Below are positions 1 to 6,624 of a stretch of 26,630 nucleotides of DNA, in pieces. The stretch's first letter is position 1. Every line of letters begins with the position of its first letter. A program made the translations under genes and the position numbers. The stretch spans positions 1 to 26,630 of the forward strand of contig BNVZ01000002.1 in the NCBI GenBank assembly GCA_025998475.1, given 5' to 3'. The DNA is from Endomicrobiia bacterium. GTDB lineage: Bacteria; Elusimicrobiota; Endomicrobiia; Endomicrobiales; Endomicrobiaceae. The notes below the pieces were generated by a model. That model saw nothing but the letters and a program-made list of their open reading frames with translations, was not told the origin of the DNA and made no database searches.

Positions 1-80
1 TCGCTGTTTTTTTAGGTCTTTGTATCAATCTCTAGCATAATCACTGCTACTTCTACTTCTAGCGCTTTGTTTATCAATAC

Positions 81-433
81 CTATTCCCATCTAGTGCATA
101 TTCCCCACTATTATTAATACTTCTTCTTACGTACCCTATGTCTATATCCACAACTTTTGCTGACATTGTAACTCTCTCTTGTGGCAATATGTTCGGGTAT
201 TGCTCTAAAGTATTCAAACATCATCTTTACCATCTTCTCTATACTCAATTTTCTCTTTGCTCGCCTACTTGCCCTATCTTTTCTTACTTCCTTGCTATCC
301 TTACTGTTTTGTCAAATGTCCCTTTCTTTACTTCCATTAATACTAAACCCATTCCATCTGACACGCCTGCCTTCTTTTTCTGTTTCATAGTACTTCTATT
401 GTACTTTTATATGTTAGTTATTAAGAGGTCTAA
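81..433 (-). repeat. Degraded repeat unit, left copy (inverted relative to the right-edge copy)
   Basis: Read on the minus strand, this stretch matches 26037-26388 on the plus strand at high identity by eye, with small indels. Both copies carry a short lysine-rich reading frame that starts MKQ(K/R)KKAG and runs on to SDGMGLVLM before hitting a stop. A second frame in both copies contains FEYFRAIPEHI. Indels differ between the copies, so the ancestral gene is broken in both. Similarity ends near position 81. The outer end (about 418-433) has an AGACCTCTT...AACTAAC motif that also occurs near 15720, 26037 and 26508, as expected for an element terminus. I do not recognise the ancestral protein; a mobile-element gene is a guess from the repetition. 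Confidence 0.6.
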
Positions 434-504
434 TAAAGACATTTTATAAACGAAGAAACAAAACTTACTGTAAAATCTTTGAAGTAATAGGGAGAGCTAA
501 AACG

Positions 505-906
505 GTCAAGTAAAGAGTAATCCAAGCTCAAACAATGATGCCTCAGATGTCGCAGCCGCGGTAGTGGCGCAGAGATATAGACAAAAGCAGCAGTGGTGTG
601 TGATATGGGTGGTGGGGAGATGAACAGTGATATGGTGAAGAGCTGATGGCAAGGTTTAGGCTTGAAGAGCTTGAAGGTTTTCCTATGCCGCTCCACCACC
701 GGAGTATGTTGTTCGCAAAACAGTGGTAGGAGCAGAAGCGGATTTGAGCAGTTCAAGTCCAAGCTCAAGTAAGTCCAAGCAGTTCGGGTAGCACAAGCAG
801 TCTGGGTTCGAGTAGAGTTCAAGTTTAAGTTCGAGTAGCAGCGCAGACACAAGTGACGCAGATTCATGTGCGGTAGGTATTGTTCCGGTTTTGGTGTTGA
901 AAACAT
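505..906 (+). pseudogene. Decayed serine-rich low-complexity gene (ghost)
   Basis: No intact plus-strand frame exists, but the DNA is built of AGC/AGT/TCAAG-type units that read as serine runs when frames are pieced together. One stretch around 742-905 reads ADLSSSSPSSSKSK, then stop-interrupted SSSLSSSSSADTSDAD, ending CAVGIVPVLVLKT and a stop at 906. An upstream piece from 515 reads SNPSSNNDASDVAAAVVAQR in one frame. This resembles the remains of a surface protein with a serine-rich linker. Base composition is also richer in GC than the flanks. The long open minus-strand frame over the same bases is the complement of this repeat tract and is not supported as a gene. Function unknown. Confidence 0.35.
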
Positions 907-928
907 AGAAAATATTTTTGCTTTCTAT
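905..928. terminator. Possible hairpin terminator after lpxB
   Basis: ATAGAAA at 905-911 pairs with TTTCTAT at 922-928 around a 10-base AT-rich loop. It sits immediately beyond the lpxB stop, at the expected end of the lipid A operon. The stem is only seven AT-rich pairs and there is no strong T-run, so the call is weak. Confidence 0.25.
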
Positions 929-930
929 AT

Positions 931-2010
931 TCAGCTGTTTAAAATAATTTCGGCAACTCTTTTGTTTACTCCGGAAATTCCCAACATTTTTCTAAAAGCA
1001 AGAAGTTCTTTAACTTTTGGCATATAATTTTCAGATCTTATCTGTTCTAATACCGAAATAGCAATTTTTTGCGGTTTTGCGTCAAACTGTATAAATTCAG
1101 GAACTACACTCTTATCAGCTAAAATGTTTACTATGGCTATATACTTTATCCTTATAATTGCCCTTATAAAAAAATAGTTAAAATACGATAATTTATACAT
1201 CACAGCCATAGGAATTCCCATTAAAGCGTTTTCAAGACTTACTGTTCCAGATGGGCAAATTGCAAAATCTATAGTTTTTCTTTTATTAAAATCTCCAGAA
1301 ATATCTAAATCTATATATTCCGGCAAAACGCAACTAATTTTTTTGTCAGCGCTAAACATTACAAATTTTGCATTTATTTTTTCTTTAAGTATTTTTGCAG
1401 TTTCAATAATTATCGGCAAATGATGTTTAATGGCACTTTTTCTACTACCTGGAAATAAACCTATAACAGGTGTGTTTGACAATATACCAAAACTTTGACT
1501 TTCAGGTACCATGTCTATTAAAGGGTTTCCTACAAAAACAGCATCAACACCGTTATCTTTGTACAACTTTTCTTCAAACGGCAAAATTACAATCATTTTC
1601 TTTACAGTTTCGGCTAGTTTCTTTATTCTTCCGCTGCGAGACGCCCAAACCTGAGGACTTATATAGTAAAAAACAGGAATGTTCATTTTTCTTGCAAGAT
1701 AGGCAATGTGTATATGAAAACCATAATAATCTACAAGTATAATTTTATCAGGATGATTTTTACTAAAATATTCTTCTAATTTTTTTAAAACTTTTCCTAG
1801 ATAAAGCACTTGCTTTAGAGTTAAAATCCCAAAAGCGTTGATATTTACTATATCTTCAAGAAATTCATCAGCGGTAAATTTTAAATTATTGCCGCCTACT
1901 GCAGAAATGTGACATGAAGGACTAATTTTTTTTATTTCTTTTATGAGATTTGCGGCATGTATTTCTCCAGACAAATCGCCGGCAGAAATGAAGATTCTAT
2001 CATTTGCCAT
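931..2010 (-). CDS. lpxB: Lipid-A-disaccharide synthase LpxB
   Basis: LpxB condenses UDP-2,3-diacylglucosamine with lipid X at the inner membrane to form the lipid A disaccharide. The 359-residue product is slightly shorter than E. coli LpxB (382). Family blocks visible in order are an N-terminal nucleotide-sugar motif at residues 9-16 (AGDLSGEI), ISPQVWASR, FPGSR, SGTVSLENALMGIPMAV followed by MYK, and ILADKSVVPEFIQ. The first motif is normally AGExSGD; here the Asp and Glu are exchanged (AGDLSGE), which is unusual but conservative. The ATG shares one base with the stop of the upstream dehydrogenase gene (TAATG), so translation is probably coupled. It is the last gene of the lipid A operon. 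Identification is secure. Confidence 0.96.
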   Translation of the reverse strand: MANDRIFISAGDLSGEIHAANLIKEIKKISPSCHISAVGGNNLKFTADEFLEDIVNINAFGILTLKQVLYLGKVLKKLEEYFSKNHPDKIILVDYYGFHIHIAYLARKMNIPVFYYISPQVWASRSGRIKKLAETVKKMIVILPFEEKLYKDNGVDAVFVGNPLIDMVPESQSFGILSNTPVIGLFPGSRKSAIKHHLPIIIETAKILKEKINAKFVMFSADKKISCVLPEYIDLDISGDFNKRKTIDFAICPSGTVSLENALMGIPMAVMYKLSYFNYFFIRAIIRIKYIAIVNILADKSVVPEFIQFDAKPQKIAISVLEQIRSENYMPKVKELLAFRKMLGISGVNKRVAEIILNS

Positions 2011-2945
2011 TAAAACACCATATTTTTTAGAATGTTGATAGCCAACTCAACAGCGTCCCTGCCCTGTTCGCCTGAGACCAAAGGTTTTTTACCTTCCATT
2101 ACATTTGTTAAAAAATTGTCTAATTCATAAAAAAGGGGTTCATTTGATGGAAGTTTAGGTTTTTTAATATCTATATCAAGAAGAGAAGTCATTTTTTCTT
2201 TTCTTTTTTTCTTTGTATAAACTTTAAGGCTTTTTCCTGCATAATCTATAGATACATAACTGTCCGACTGGAAAATTCTTATTTTTCTATATTTTCCAAG
2301 CGTTACTCGACTTGCAGACACATCAGCCACACAACCATTTGCATATTTTAATCTAACCTTAGCAATATCTTCGGTATTAGAAAGTATTTTTGCCCCGTGA
2401 GCCTCAACCGAAACAACCTTATCCTTTACAAGATAAAATAAAATATCTAGATCGTGTATCATTAAATCAAGCACCACACCTATATGACTTGTTCTCGAAT
2501 CATAAGGCCCAAGTCTGTTAACTTCAACAAACTTTGGACTGTTTATAAACGGTGCCGCTGCAATAACTGCAGGATTAAATCTTTCTACATGGCCAACCTG
2601 TAAAACTAAATTTCTATCTTTTGCTATTTCTATCAGCTCCTCAGCTTCTCGAACATTTAAAGTAAAAGGCTTTTCGACAAGACAGTATACGCCGTTTTGC
2701 AAAAGATGTTTTGCAACCTTATAATGGCACATAGTAGGGACAGAAATTACCACAGCATCAACTTTTCCTATAAGCTCATTATAATCTGTTAAATAATTTG
2801 TCTTATTTGCTTTTGCAATCTTTACGGCTCTTTTTTCATCTGTATCAACGACATATTCAAGTTTAGAATTAGAGTGCTGTCCTAAAATTCTTGCATGATG
2901 CTGTCCTAAAGATCCTACTCCGATCACGGCTGTTCTTATATTCAT
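2010..2945 (-). CDS. Gfo/Idh/MocA-family NAD-dependent sugar-nucleotide dehydrogenase (GnnA-like)
   Basis: The 311-residue protein opens with a Rossmann motif, GVGSLG at residues 9-14, and has the family EKP motif with the expected catalytic Lys at residue 92, then DLMIHDLD (D160, H164). The family oxidises or reduces sugars with NAD(P). Lying between lpxB and a DegT aminotransferase inside a lipid A operon, it most resembles GnnA, which oxidises UDP-GlcNAc at C3 so that GnnB can aminate it to UDP-GlcNAc3N. That role is inferred from context; the family alone does not show it. A WlbA-type role in UDP-GlcNAc3NA synthesis is the main alternative. The ATG at 2945 has AAGAG eight bases upstream. 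The aminotransferase reading frame overlaps its start by 77 bases. Confidence 0.85.
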   Translation of the reverse strand: MNIRTAVIGVGSLGQHHARILGQHSNSKLEYVVDTDEKRAVKIAKANKTNYLTDYNELIGKVDAVVISVPTMCHYKVAKHLLQNGVYCLVEKPFTLNVREAEELIEIAKDRNLVLQVGHVERFNPAVIAAAPFINSPKFVEVNRLGPYDSRTSHIGVVLDLMIHDLDILFYLVKDKVVSVEAHGAKILSNTEDIAKVRLKYANGCVADVSASRVTLGKYRKIRIFQSDSYVSIDYAGKSLKVYTKKKRKEKMTSLLDIDIKKPKLPSNEPLFYELDNFLTNVMEGKKPLVSGEQGRDAVELAINILKNMVF

Positions 2946-4035
2946 TTTTGTAACTCTTTATAACTTTGATTATCTTGTAAATATCGGCTTTTAAAAGTGA
3001 TTGGTGAACAGGAAGAGATACTACCTCTTGCACGATTTTTTCTGCTTCTTTACATAACCCAACTTCGTATCCAAGTTGTTTATAGAACGACTGATTGTAT
3101 ATTACTGAACTGTAATATATCCCGCTTCCTATGCCCTTAGCTGCAAGATACTTAATAAATTCTTCTCTTTGAGAGGGTGAAACTCTTATCGTATATTGGT
3201 GAAAAACATGTCTAGAGTTTTTTGGAATACAAGGAATTTGCAAGAAATCCAAATCTTTAAAAGCTTCATTATACTCCTGTGCATTTGCAATTCTTTTTGA
3301 TATCCAATTTTCAAGCTGCTCAAGCTGCGCTATGCCTATTGCTGCAGCAAGATTTGCAAGTCTGTAGTTGTATCCCAAAACAGTATGAGCAGAATGACCG
3401 TCCCTGCCGTGGTTTATAACCTGTCTTGCATATTTATCGAATTTCGCATCATTTGTCAGTATAATTCCGCCTTCGCCTGTCATCATATTTTTTGTAGCAT
3501 AAAACGAGAACGCTGACGCATCGCCGAAAGAACCTACTTTTTTATTTTTAAATTCTGCCCCGTGAGCTTGACATGAATCTTCTATAAGTTTAAATTTATA
3601 CTTTTGCTTGAGTTCAAGGATTGCATCCATATCGCACGGAAGTCCGTATAAATGAACTATCAAAACAGCCTTCACATTCTTTTCTTTTTTCAATATTTTT
3701 TCAAGTTCGACAGGATTTATGTTAAATGTTTTTGGATCAATATCGGCAAAAATTGGCTTTGCATTGCAAAAAAGAATAGAATTCGCGGTTGCTATAAACG
3801 AGAAAGGAGTTGTAACAACTTTGTCTCCGGACTTAACCCCACACATCAAAAGAGCCGTATGAAGAGACGTTGTTCCGTTTACGCTTGCAATACCAAACTT
3901 TGCGCCAGAATATTTTGCGAAAGATTGCTCAAACTGCGTAACATATTTCCCGCTTGCAAGAATTCTTGAATCTAGAACCTCTTTTATTAATTGTCGTTCT
4001 TTCTTTCCAATAACTGGATGTGCTACGTTTATCAT
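2869..4035 (-). CDS. DegT/DnrJ/EryC1-family PLP sugar aminotransferase (GnnB-like)
   Basis: The protein shows the fold-type I aminotransferase pattern of the DegT family: NGTTSLHTAL near 54-63, FSFIATANSI near 78, EDSCQAHGA with PLP-ring Asp at 153, and SFYATKNMMTGEGG with the Schiff-base Lys at 182. I start it at the ATG at 4035 (388 residues), since MINVAHPVIG is the usual family start and AGAAG precedes it; a longer start at 4065 would add ten lysine-rich residues. Paired with the dehydrogenase downstream it probably makes UDP-GlcNAc3N for lipid A. The last 25 or so residues overlap the dehydrogenase start by 77 bases and look unlike a family tail; a one-base frame change would give an end at the ATGA of the next gene. 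Confidence 0.87.
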   Translation of the reverse strand: MINVAHPVIGKKERQLIKEVLDSRILASGKYVTQFEQSFAKYSGAKFGIASVNGTTSLHTALLMCGVKSGDKVVTTPFSFIATANSILFCNAKPIFADIDPKTFNINPVELEKILKKEKNVKAVLIVHLYGLPCDMDAILELKQKYKFKLIEDSCQAHGAEFKNKKVGSFGDASAFSFYATKNMMTGEGGIILTNDAKFDKYARQVINHGRDGHSAHTVLGYNYRLANLAAAIGIAQLEQLENWISKRIANAQEYNEAFKDLDFLQIPCIPKNSRHVFHQYTIRVSPSQREEFIKYLAAKGIGSGIYYSSVIYNQSFYKQLGYEVGLCKEAEKIVQEVVSLPVHQSLLKADIYKIIKVIKSYKNEYKNSRDRSRIFRTASCKNFRTAL

Positions 4036-4058
4036 TTTTTTCTTCTTTAAATTTGATT

Positions 4059-4130
4059 TCAACATGGTGCTTTAATATTACATAACTTGCCGTCATCGAA
4101 AAATAGAGCCTGATGCCTACTTTTTGCCAT
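4059..4130 (-). other. Possible 23-codon micro-ORF or gene remnant
   Basis: After the lpxI stop, the same frame continues without a stop and includes an ATG at 4130 preceded by AAGGAATTAGAAG, a plausible ribosome site. It encodes MAKSRHQALFFDD then GKLCNIKAPC and stops at 4059, overlapping the optional long start of the aminotransferase. It could be a leader peptide, a remnant of a lost gene, or chance. No family is recognised. Confidence 0.2.
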
Positions 4131-4154
4131 GTCTTCTAATTCCTTATGTTTTCT

Positions 4155-4955
4155 TTATATACCGAGTATAGTTACCCCTGCTCTTTTTGCTTTCTCTATA
4201 ATTTCATCTTTATTTAACATTAAAGTTACACCGGTTTCTATCGCTATTGCTCGTACCTTATTTTCTTTTAAAATATCAATAGTATTAGTACCTATCACAG
4301 GCACATCAAACCTAAAATCTTGATTTGGTTTTGCAACTTTAACAACTACTGAATTTTCTCCTCCAAGTTTATATGCACGCTTAATACATTCATCGGTACC
4401 CTCGATAGATTCAACAGCAAGAACAGATTTATCTTTTACTACAACAGTCTGTCCAATGTCAAAACCTGCCACGGCCTTTGCTATTTTATATCCAAACTCA
4501 ATATCTTTACTTTCATCCGAAGAAAGTTTCTTTCCAGATATTAAACCTTTTGGAGCAAGTAAAGATGTTAAATAAACATGAGACGGTATTAAATGCATTC
4601 CATCTTTTTCAAACTCGTTTGCAATAGTTTTTAAAATGGTATCTGCCTTTTTATTGACCAAACTACCCATTACTTTAATAGCACGCCAATCCATACTAAT
4701 AGCAGAATAAATTATACTGTGTTTTACCTGTCCTGCCATTATAATGGTTTTTACATTTTCATTTTTTAAAACATCTATAATTTTCTGAAACTTACCGACA
4801 GAAAGCCAATAAATCTTGTCGCAAATTCTTTCTAATTCGGGATTTGCCTCTTCTTTTAACGCAATACAAACAACCCTATTGCCCCTTTTTTTTATTTCTT
4901 GGGCAACTAAAAATGGAAATCTATTATTACCCGATATCAAACCTATACTTTCCAT
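4155..4955 (-). CDS. lpxI: UDP-2,3-diacylglucosamine pyrophosphatase LpxI
   Basis: LpxI hydrolyses UDP-2,3-diacylglucosamine to lipid X and UMP, the step before LpxB, replacing LpxH in many lineages. The 266-residue product matches the DUF1009/LpxI family over its length. It starts with IGLISGNNRFPFLVA, has IIMAGQVKHS near 71-80, IPSHVYLTSLLAP near 123-135, and the C-terminal hallmark KPNQDFRFDVPVIG at 209-222 carrying the conserved acidic residues D213 and D217 expected for catalysis. AAGAG lies six bases before the ATG. Within the lipid A operon it sits between lpxA and the aminotransferase gene. No LpxH homolog is seen in the window. Identification is strong. Confidence 0.94.
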   Translation of the reverse strand: MESIGLISGNNRFPFLVAQEIKKRGNRVVCIALKEEANPELERICDKIYWLSVGKFQKIIDVLKNENVKTIIMAGQVKHSIIYSAISMDWRAIKVMGSLVNKKADTILKTIANEFEKDGMHLIPSHVYLTSLLAPKGLISGKKLSSDESKDIEFGYKIAKAVAGFDIGQTVVVKDKSVLAVESIEGTDECIKRAYKLGGENSVVVKVAKPNQDFRFDVPVIGTNTIDILKENKVRAIAIETGVTLMLNKDEIIEKAKRAGVTILGI

Positions 4956-5017
4956 TTAACACTCTTAGCTTTGTCTTTTTTGATAATTTTTCGCTTTTTG
5001 TTTTGTCTACTTAGAGT

Positions 5018-5773
5018 TTAATCAGGTCTTGCTATCCCTCTTTTTGAATTTTTTATGAATTCAATTATTTCCTGTACATAAATAGACTTGCTCTGTTCTA
5101 TTTTTGCCAAAGCATCTTGAATTAAAAGTTTAGACATAAAGAGCGTACGGTAAGCTTCTTTTACCGCAAAAATATCCTCTAACGGCATTTTTCTCCTTTT
5201 CATACCTACTAAATTCAGACCGACAAGTCTTGCTCTGTACCCGGCGCATAAAGCATACGGAATTATATCCATAGTAACAGCAGCTCCAACGCCTGTCATT
5301 GTCCCCTTCCCGATATTTGTAAATTGATGAATGCCAACAAGTCCGCTAATAAAAGCACCATCCCCTATTTTAGCATGCCCCGCAGCGACAGAACAATTAG
5401 CCATAACAACATTATCTCCAACCCGACAATCGTGAGCAATGTGTGATGATATCATAAAATAACAATTTTTACCGATTATTGTCTTTTTTGTACCTCTGTT
5501 AAAAGTTACAAACTCTCTAATCACAGTGCCGTTGCCAACATAAACTTTTGAGGGTTCGTTATTATAACTTAAATCCTGAGGAGGCGTACCTATCGAAGCT
5601 GAATTATAAATTTTACAGTTCTTGCCAATTTCAGCATACTCTATGTAAGCATTTGAACCTACTGTTGTGCCTTCGCCAATTACCACGTCTTTGCCTATCA
5701 CGGTATAAGCGCCAATTTCTACGTTATTTCCAATAACAGCAGTCTTATCAATTATAGCAGTCTGATGCATCAT
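5018..5773 (-). CDS. lpxA: LpxA-type UDP-sugar acyltransferase, divergent paralog
   Basis: This 251-residue left-handed beta-helix protein is LpxA-like from end to end: hexapeptide repeats at about 1-180, then the C-terminal helical domain ending RGIARP. The catalytic His is H114 in SSHIAHDC, with H111, H133 and H149 (GIHQF) also in family positions. LpxA adds a 3-hydroxyacyl chain to position 3 of UDP-GlcNAc, or of UDP-GlcNAc3N in some species. Two changes stand out. The family QDLKY is QDLSY at 66-70, losing the Lys equivalent to E. coli K76, and the acyl-length position equivalent to E. coli G173 is V162. The loop after RGT is also about three residues shorter than in the paralog. GGGAG precedes the first ATG by about six bases. 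Its substrate may differ from that of the upstream copy. Confidence 0.88.
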   Translation of the reverse strand: MMHQTAIIDKTAVIGNNVEIGAYTVIGKDVVIGEGTTVGSNAYIEYAEIGKNCKIYNSASIGTPPQDLSYNNEPSKVYVGNGTVIREFVTFNRGTKKTIIGKNCYFMISSHIAHDCRVGDNVVMANCSVAAGHAKIGDGAFISGLVGIHQFTNIGKGTMTGVGAAVTMDIIPYALCAGYRARLVGLNLVGMKRRKMPLEDIFAVKEAYRTLFMSKLLIQDALAKIEQSKSIYVQEIIEFIKNSKRGIARPD

Positions 5774-5796
5774 ATAAATCTCCCATGTATTATTTT

Positions 5797-6561
5797 TTAC
5801 TTGGGTCTTGCAATTCCTCTTTGAGAATTCCTTACAAAAGTTGTTATATCTTCAATATAAGGGGATGTTAAATCTCCTAGTTTTATAATCGCATCTTCTA
5901 AAGTCAATTTCGACATAAATAAAGTTCTATAAGCCATCTTTATATTTTCAATTTCTGAAAGTTTTATTTTTTTTCTCTTAAGACCCATAAGGTTTAACCC
6001 CATAAGAGTTGCCCTGTCGCCATGAGCTGTTACATAAGGTATAATATCCATACTCACCATTGCACCCGCAGCAACCATTGCAGAATTCCCAATTTTACAA
6101 AATTGATGTACGCCTATACTTGCGCTTAAAATTGCACTATTGCCTATTTCAACATGTCCTGCAAGTCCCGTTGAGTAGCCGATTATAGCACCATCACCTA
6201 TCGTGCAGTCATGCGCTATATGAGCACACGACATAATCAAACAATTTTTACCAACAATGGTTTGGCCTGCAGCCGCAGTACCTCTATTTAAAGTAACACA
6301 TTCTCTGATTGTAGTACCATCTCCGACAATAACTTTTGTTTTTTCACCATGATATTTTAAATCTTGAGGGCGTTTGCCTATTGATGCAAAATTAAAAATC
6401 TCACAATTACTGCCAATTTCAGAATACTCAATTACCGACTGCCCATGTATTTTAGTTCCGCTTTTTACAATCGTTTCAGATCCTATGATAACATACGGTC
6501 CTATTTCGACATTTTCTTCAATAACTGCGCTTTCATCAATTACAGCTGTTTGATGTACCAT
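5797..6561 (-). CDS. lpxA: UDP-N-acetylglucosamine O-acyltransferase LpxA (canonical paralog)
   Basis: LpxA starts lipid A synthesis by transferring a 3-hydroxyacyl group from acyl-ACP to the UDP-aminosugar in the cytoplasm. I choose the ATG at 6561 (254 residues), because AAGGGA lies just upstream and the product then begins MVHQTAVID, colinear with the neighbouring paralog. A frame-open ATG at 6597 would add twelve non-conserved residues. The protein has hexapeptide repeats, RPQDLKY at 64-70 with the substrate-contact Lys retained, catalytic H117 in CAHIAHDC, AGH (H136) and GVHQF (H152). The residue matching E. coli G173 is A165, hinting at an acyl chain shorter than C14. It lies 23 bases from the second lpxA. 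Tandem lpxA genes are unusual. Confidence 0.93.
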   Translation of the reverse strand: MVHQTAVIDESAVIEENVEIGPYVIIGSETIVKSGTKIHGQSVIEYSEIGSNCEIFNFASIGKRPQDLKYHGEKTKVIVGDGTTIRECVTLNRGTAAAGQTIVGKNCLIMSCAHIAHDCTIGDGAIIGYSTGLAGHVEIGNSAILSASIGVHQFCKIGNSAMVAAGAMVSMDIIPYVTAHGDRATLMGLNLMGLKRKKIKLSEIENIKMAYRTLFMSKLTLEDAIIKLGDLTSPYIEDITTFVRNSQRGIARPK

Positions 6562-6624
6562 ATAACAGCATCCCTTACTAAAATATTGTGCTTTCATTTA
6601 TAGTTTTCTTAAATGGTGAACATT

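Noticed and set aside
138..449. Hydrophobic plus-strand frame that looks like a membrane protein, with a similar one on the minus strand at 26044-26355
   Set aside because: These are antisense to the repeat unit. The opposite strand gives the more gene-like product with shared start, and the hydrophobicity follows from AT/pyrimidine-rich composition.
430..906. 158-codon minus-strand open frame
   Set aside because: It is the complement of the serine-repeat tract; its leucine/proline/histidine-rich product has no domain or ribosome site and overlaps the edge repeat.
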